NCBI GenBank assembly: GCA_043789035.1
Contig: JAYWIG010000281.1
Span: forward strand, 1 to 36,103
Direction: 5' to 3'
Length of the DNA: 36,103 bases
From: JAYWIG01 sp043789035
GTDB lineage: Bacteria; Pseudomonadota; Gammaproteobacteria; Burkholderiales; Burkholderiaceae_E
Below are positions 32,573-36,103 of this stretch, one piece after another. Made by a program: the position numbers and the translations under genes. The stretch's first letter is position 1; each line of letters starts with the position of its first letter. The notes beneath the pieces are model-generated. The model was not told the origin of the DNA. It saw only the letters and a program-made list of their open reading frames with translations, and searched no databases.

Positions 32573-34382
32573 CTCTAGGAATACCCATAGTCGTCGAAAT
32601 CCTCTGATAATCCACGGCAAAATCCAAGCAGGCCCCATCGGATAGTTGCCCGACAAACTTGCGTTGCAATTCCTGCCACGGAGTTTGGCTAACTAGCTTG
32701 GGCGCTTTCCAAGCCGCCTTGCGCTTGGCCAACTCGGCATCAGAAAGCAACATATCGGCACGACGTTTTTTCAGATCAATGCGTACTTTGTCGCCAGTTT
32801 TCAGCAGAGCCAAACCACCACCAATAGCAGCCTCTGGCGATGCATTCAAAATCGATGGGCTACCTGAAGTACCAGATTGCCGACCATCGCCAATACAAGG
32901 CAATAGCGTTATCCCTTTTTTGACTAACGCATCAGGTGGCAACATATTCACAACCTCAGCCGCACCGGGGTAACCAATCGGGCCTGTACCGCGAATTACT
33001 AAAATGCAATTGGCATCAATCTTGAGTTTAGGGTCGTTAATTCGGTGGTGGTAATCTTCAGGGCCTTCGAACACAATCGCTCTGCCTTCAAACGCCATTG
33101 GGTCCTTCGGGTTTTGCAAATAGCGCTCACGAAACTCCTGAGTGATTACGGAAGTTTTCATGACTGCAGAATCAAACAGATTTCCGGTCATTACGGCAAA
33201 GCCAGCCTCTTCCATCATTGGCGTATCGTATGACTTAATGACATCGGTATTCGTTGTCGCGCTCTTGCGCACATTCTCACCCATGGTTTTACCGTTCACA
33301 GTCATGGCGTCTTCATGCAACTTTCCAGCTTTCAGCAGCTCGTGCATGACGGCAGGCACTCCGCCAGCACGATGAAACTCTTCGCCTAAATACTGGCCAG
33401 CAGGCATACAGTTCACTAGCAGAGGAATTTTATAGCCGATTTTGTCCCACTCTTTAATGTTGAGCTTCACACCCATGTGCCTCGCAATCGCATTGACATG
33501 CGGAGGGCAGTTTGTCGATGCGCCAAGTGCACTCGAGGCAACAATCGCGTTCTCAAAGGCTTTGCGTGTCATGATCTTCGATGGACGCAAATCTTCCTTC
33601 ACCATATCAACAATACGTTTGCCGGTCAGGTAGGCCATTTGCGGTCGCTCTTTGTAAGGGCCTGGAATTGCGGCGCAACCAGGCAACGACATTCCCAACG
33701 CCTCTGCTACGCTATTCATCGATAGGGCTGTGCCCATGGTGTTGCAGTGCCCAATCGACGGCGCGCCTGAGGCAACCATATCCAAAAATTCATCGTAGTT
33801 AATCTTGCCTGCAGCCAGTTCCTGTCGAGCCAACCAAACAATGGTGCCCGAACCGGCCAAGGTATTTTTGTAGTACCCATTGAGCATCGGCCCACCTGAC
33901 AAAACAATCGCGGGAATATCCACAGTGGCCGCGCCCATCAACATGGCCGGTGTGGTTTTATCGCAGCCTGTGGTGAGCACCACGCCGTCCATGGGGTAAC
34001 CGTAGAGTACTTCCACGAGCGATAGATAAGACAAGTTTCTATCCAGAGCTGCCGTCGGGCGTTTGCCTGTTTCTTGAATCGGATGCACCGGAAATTCGAA
34101 CGGAATACCCCCTGCATCGCGAATACCTTCTTTCACCCGAACGGCAAGGTCCATATGGTGACGGTTACATGGAGACAGATCACTACCGGTTTGAGCAATG
34201 CCAATAATCGGTTTGCCACTGCCCCGAAGCTCTTCCAAAGTTAGGCCAAAGTTCATGTATCGCTCAAGATAAAGCGCCGTCATCCCAGGGTTATCCGGGT
34301 TATCAAACCAAGCACGTGAGCGTAGGGTTACGCCGGATTTACCAGAAGATTTTGCTTTGCTCGGTTTTGATACTTTTGTCAT
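32562..34382 (-). CDS. IlvD/Edd-family dehydratase, L-arabinonate dehydratase-like
   Basis: A 606-residue iron-sulfur dehydratase. The cluster cysteines are Cys72 (SDLSPCNRHH), Cys140 (TTGCDKTTPA) and Cys213 (GHCNTMGTALSMN); their 68- and 73-residue spacing is that of the [2Fe-2S] sugar-acid dehydratases such as L-arabinonate dehydratase. The C-terminal GDGRQSGTSGSPSILNASPEAAIGG is also family-typical. It removes water from an aldonic acid to give a 2-keto-3-deoxy acid. A basic, Ser/Lys-rich N-terminal tail of about 20 residues is extra. It lies upstream of the Rieske oxygenase on the same strand (37-bp gap) and is divergent from the CorC-type gene. Confidence 0.92.
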   Translation of the reverse strand: MTKVSKPSKAKSSGKSGVTLRSRAWFDNPDNPGMTALYLERYMNFGLTLEELRGSGKPIIGIAQTGSDLSPCNRHHMDLAVRVKEGIRDAGGIPFEFPVHPIQETGKRPTAALDRNLSYLSLVEVLYGYPMDGVVLTTGCDKTTPAMLMGAATVDIPAIVLSGGPMLNGYYKNTLAGSGTIVWLARQELAAGKINYDEFLDMVASGAPSIGHCNTMGTALSMNSVAEALGMSLPGCAAIPGPYKERPQMAYLTGKRIVDMVKEDLRPSKIMTRKAFENAIVASSALGASTNCPPHVNAIARHMGVKLNIKEWDKIGYKIPLLVNCMPAGQYLGEEFHRAGGVPAVMHELLKAGKLHEDAMTVNGKTMGENVRKSATTNTDVIKSYDTPMMEEAGFAVMTGNLFDSAVMKTSVITQEFRERYLQNPKDPMAFEGRAIVFEGPEDYHHRINDPKLKIDANCILVIRGTGPIGYPGAAEVVNMLPPDALVKKGITLLPCIGDGRQSGTSGSPSILNASPEAAIGGGLALLKTGDKVRIDLKKRRADMLLSDAELAKRKAAWKAPKLVSQTPWQELQRKFVGQLSDGACLDFAVDYQRISTTMGIPRDNH

Positions 34383-34490
34383 GTAGGAACACTCAAATAG
34401 ATGAAGAATTATTGCTTTAGGTCGATTTCAGGTAGTCTATCTGAATCGTAAACTTCGCGGTGCTGCAACTGAAGCGGTCCCGCCTATACT

Positions 34491-35762
34491 GTGGATTCGA
34501 TTCCTCTTTGGGTGCATGTTGTTGCACTCCTACTACTACTGTGCATTTCGGCGTTTTTTTCTATTTCCGAAACCAGCATGATGGCGCTCAATCGCTATCG
34601 ACTAAAAAACCTCATTAAAAACGGCAAGCGTGGCGCCAAGCTCGCGAGTGAACTCCTTGGGAAGACCGACAAATTGCTGGGCACGATCTTGCTCGGTAAC
34701 AACGTCGTCAATACCTTAGTCACGGCACTGGTCACCTCGCTTGCGATTAAAAACTTTGGTAACAACGACACGGTTCTTGCGATTGCTACTGCCATCGTTG
34801 CCCTTTCAATCATTGTCTTCTGTGAAATTACCCCAAAGGTAATTGGCGCTACCTTTCCAGAAAAAATTGCACTCCCGTCGAGCTACATTCTTAATTTTTT
34901 AATGAAGCTCGCTTCACCCGCCGTTTGGTTTGTTAATTTGTTGGTTGGCCGTCTATTAAAGCTTTTTCGTATCGATATGGATGCTGGACTATCTTCAGAG
35001 CTTTCTCAAGAAGAGTTGCGCACTGTAGTGTTGGAGTCGACCCAACTAAAGCCTAGTAAACACGGCTCTATCCTAATTAATCTTTTCGATCTTGAGCACA
35101 TTACTGTCGACGATGTGATGACGCCGCGCAGCAGAGTAGAAGCGTTAAACCTTGCTACTTCCGAAGATGGTATTCGACATCAACTTGCTACTTGTTATCA
35201 CAACAAACTTCCAGTGTTTGAAGGCGAACTCAACAAAACCCTTGGCATACTCCATGTACGTAGAACACTTTCGTTGCTGCAAGCAGATCAATTCAGCCGA
35301 GAAGAATTCATTGAGCTTCTACAACCGCCTTACTTTGTACCGAGCGGAACACCCGCTTTTACGCAGCTGCAACATTTTCAAGATCTAAAACAGCGTTTAG
35401 GCTTGGTTGTCGATGAGTACGGTGAAGTAGTTGGTTTAGTCACCTTAGAGGATATTATTGAAGAGCTTATCGGTAAGTTCACCACCTCCTCACCGGGCGG
35501 CAAAGAACAAGACGGCTGGAATTCTGCACAAGAAATTATCGTTGAAGGCTTTTCAACCCTACGTGATTTGAACAAGCGCCTTGGCACCACCTTTCCTTTA
35601 GACGGCCCAAAAACTCTTAATGGCTGGTTGCTAGAAGAGCTTCAAGAACTGCCAGACGCAACCGTCAGCGTTAAACGAGGGGAGCTTGTCATGGAAGTCG
35701 TGCAGATGGAAGATCGCGTCATTCGAAGCGTGCGCCTGCGAAAATGGAAAAGCGGCGTGTGA
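34491..35762 (+). CDS. CNNM/CBS/CorC-HlyC domain membrane protein
   Basis: A 423-residue protein. The N-terminal CNNM (DUF21) transmembrane domain (about 1-175) opens LWVHVVALLLLLCISAFFSISETSMMALNRYRL and includes TILLGNNVVNTLVTAL and FCEITPKVIGATFPEKIA. A CBS pair (about 195-330) has VMTPRSRVEAL and LGLVVDEYGEVVGLVTLEDIIEELIG. The CorC_HlyC C-terminal domain ends the protein. Members are linked to Mg2+/Co2+ efflux or homeostasis. The start is GTG 34491. It lies between ispB and pilB in related genomes, so it marks the return to conserved gene order. Confidence 0.93.
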   Translation: MDSIPLWVHVVALLLLLCISAFFSISETSMMALNRYRLKNLIKNGKRGAKLASELLGKTDKLLGTILLGNNVVNTLVTALVTSLAIKNFGNNDTVLAIATAIVALSIIVFCEITPKVIGATFPEKIALPSSYILNFLMKLASPAVWFVNLLVGRLLKLFRIDMDAGLSSELSQEELRTVVLESTQLKPSKHGSILINLFDLEHITVDDVMTPRSRVEALNLATSEDGIRHQLATCYHNKLPVFEGELNKTLGILHVRRTLSLLQADQFSREEFIELLQPPYFVPSGTPAFTQLQHFQDLKQRLGLVVDEYGEVVGLVTLEDIIEELIGKFTTSSPGGKEQDGWNSAQEIIVEGFSTLRDLNKRLGTTFPLDGPKTLNGWLLEELQELPDATVSVKRGELVMEVVQMEDRVIRSVRLRKWKSGV

Positions 35763-35898
35763 CAAAACCCACATCCAACAAAACGGACCTACCGTTCATT
35801 GGTTAGTTCTGCGCCGTCTGTCGCACTAAACGAGGTACGTATCTGCAATACCTATGCACCGGACCAAACACTGGGCAAACTGTAACGAATGAAAAAGG

Positions 35899-35914
35899 TT
35901 GGCACGGGATTTCC
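35899..35914 (+). promoter_or_regulatory. Candidate sigma-54 promoter upstream of pilB
   Basis: TTGGCACG at 35899-35906, four bases, then TTCC at 35911-35914 resembles the sigma-54 -24/-12 consensus (TGGCACG-N4-TTGC) with one mismatch in the -12 element. It lies about 55 bp before the probable pilB ATG in the 206-bp gap (35763-35968). Nothing else in that gap is recognisable. Confidence 0.45.
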
Positions 35915-35968
35915 CCTGCCTATCAAATAAACGTCTACAAGTTTAAAAGCCAAGGTTAGGGTGTTTTT

Positions 35969-36103
35969 ATGGCAGTCGTCGGCGAAGTAAGAGAAGCAAG
36001 AGTTGAACTTTCGGGTTTAGCGAGAACGCTTGTCCAGCAACAATTGCTGCGGCCAGATCAAGCCGTTGCTGTGCAAACGAAAGCCAATACCGACAAAACC
36101 AAG
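35969..36103 (+). CDS. pilB: Probable type IV pilus assembly ATPase PilB, N-terminal fragment
   Basis: Only the first 45 codons are in the window (ATG at 35969; AGG about 11 nt upstream). The visible residues, including VELSGLARTLVQQQLLRPDQAVAVQTKA, resemble the helical N-terminal T2SSE-N domain of GspE/PilB ATPases. Position after the CorC-type gene fits the betaproteobacterial order in which pilB, pilC and pilD follow. The ATPase motifs are outside the window, so the assignment rests on the short match plus context. Confidence 0.6.
   Translation, partial: MAVVGEVREARVELSGLARTLVQQQLLRPDQAVAVQTKANTDKTK

Noticed and set aside
1..36103. CRISPR arrays, tRNA or rRNA genes, insertion sequences, integrases
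   Set aside because: No regularly spaced repeats, no tRNA-like cloverleaf that I could recognise, and no transposase or integrase reading frame were found by eye.

Overview
The window looks like a chromosomal segment of a betaproteobacterium, most likely of the order Burkholderiales. The reasons are gene order and gene families. The block rplU-rpmA-obgE-proB with divergent ispB, and a CorC-type gene followed by pilB, is the arrangement I know from that group. A Bug/TctC-type binding protein and the Burkholderiales-style catabolic genes agree with it. Most genes look about half G+C; the stretch around 19.3-26.5 kb, above all the phytochrome gene, looks richer in G+C. These are impressions by eye, not measurements.

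Region 1 (1-6.1 kb) is a catabolic module around a molybdenum hydroxylase. On the minus strand lie a TetR-type regulator, a VOC-fold protein and the N-terminal part of an FAD monooxygenase resembling 2,6-dihydroxypyridine 3-monooxygenase. Divergent from them, four translationally coupled plus-strand genes encode a CoxG-like protein and the FAD, [2Fe-2S] and molybdopterin subunits of a xanthine-dehydrogenase-family enzyme. A 9-bp perfect inverted repeat in the divergent gap is the likely TetR operator. The large subunit lacks the CO dehydrogenase signature, so oxidation of an N-heteroaromatic ring is more likely than CO oxidation.

Region 2 (6.1-15.6 kb) holds core genes: rplU, rpmA, obgE and proB on the minus strand, with ispB divergent. 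Tightly packed behind proB are an FAD monooxygenase, a SnoaL-like protein and a very large DUF748/AsmA-like envelope protein whose natural start appears to be put out of frame by an A7 tract. L21 carries an unusual C-terminal helix-hairpin-helix extension. A strong hairpin plus T-tract lies just upstream of obgE.

Region 3 (15.7-34.4 kb) sits between ispB and the CorC-pilB genes and looks like a composite insertion of accessory genes. It contains (a) a nitronate-monooxygenase-like protein, a PadR regulator, a Tat-exported FAH-family hydrolase and a VanA-type Rieske oxygenase; (b) a lysine/alanine/proline-rich putative DNA-binding protein, a ParB-like protein, a broken SulP transporter and a large lipoprotein; (c) a bacteriophytochrome hybrid kinase of the HWE type; (d) a TSUP permease with a Bug binding protein, and a phthalate-4,5-dioxygenase-like set (dihydrodiol dehydrogenase, MarR regulator, decarboxylase, Rieske oxygenase); and (e) an IlvD/Edd dehydratase close to L-arabinonate dehydratase.

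Region 4 (34.5-36.1 kb) returns to conserved genes: a CNNM/CBS/CorC membrane protein and the first 45 codons of what is probably pilB, preceded by a candidate sigma-54 promoter. I saw no rRNA, tRNA, CRISPR array or intact insertion sequence.
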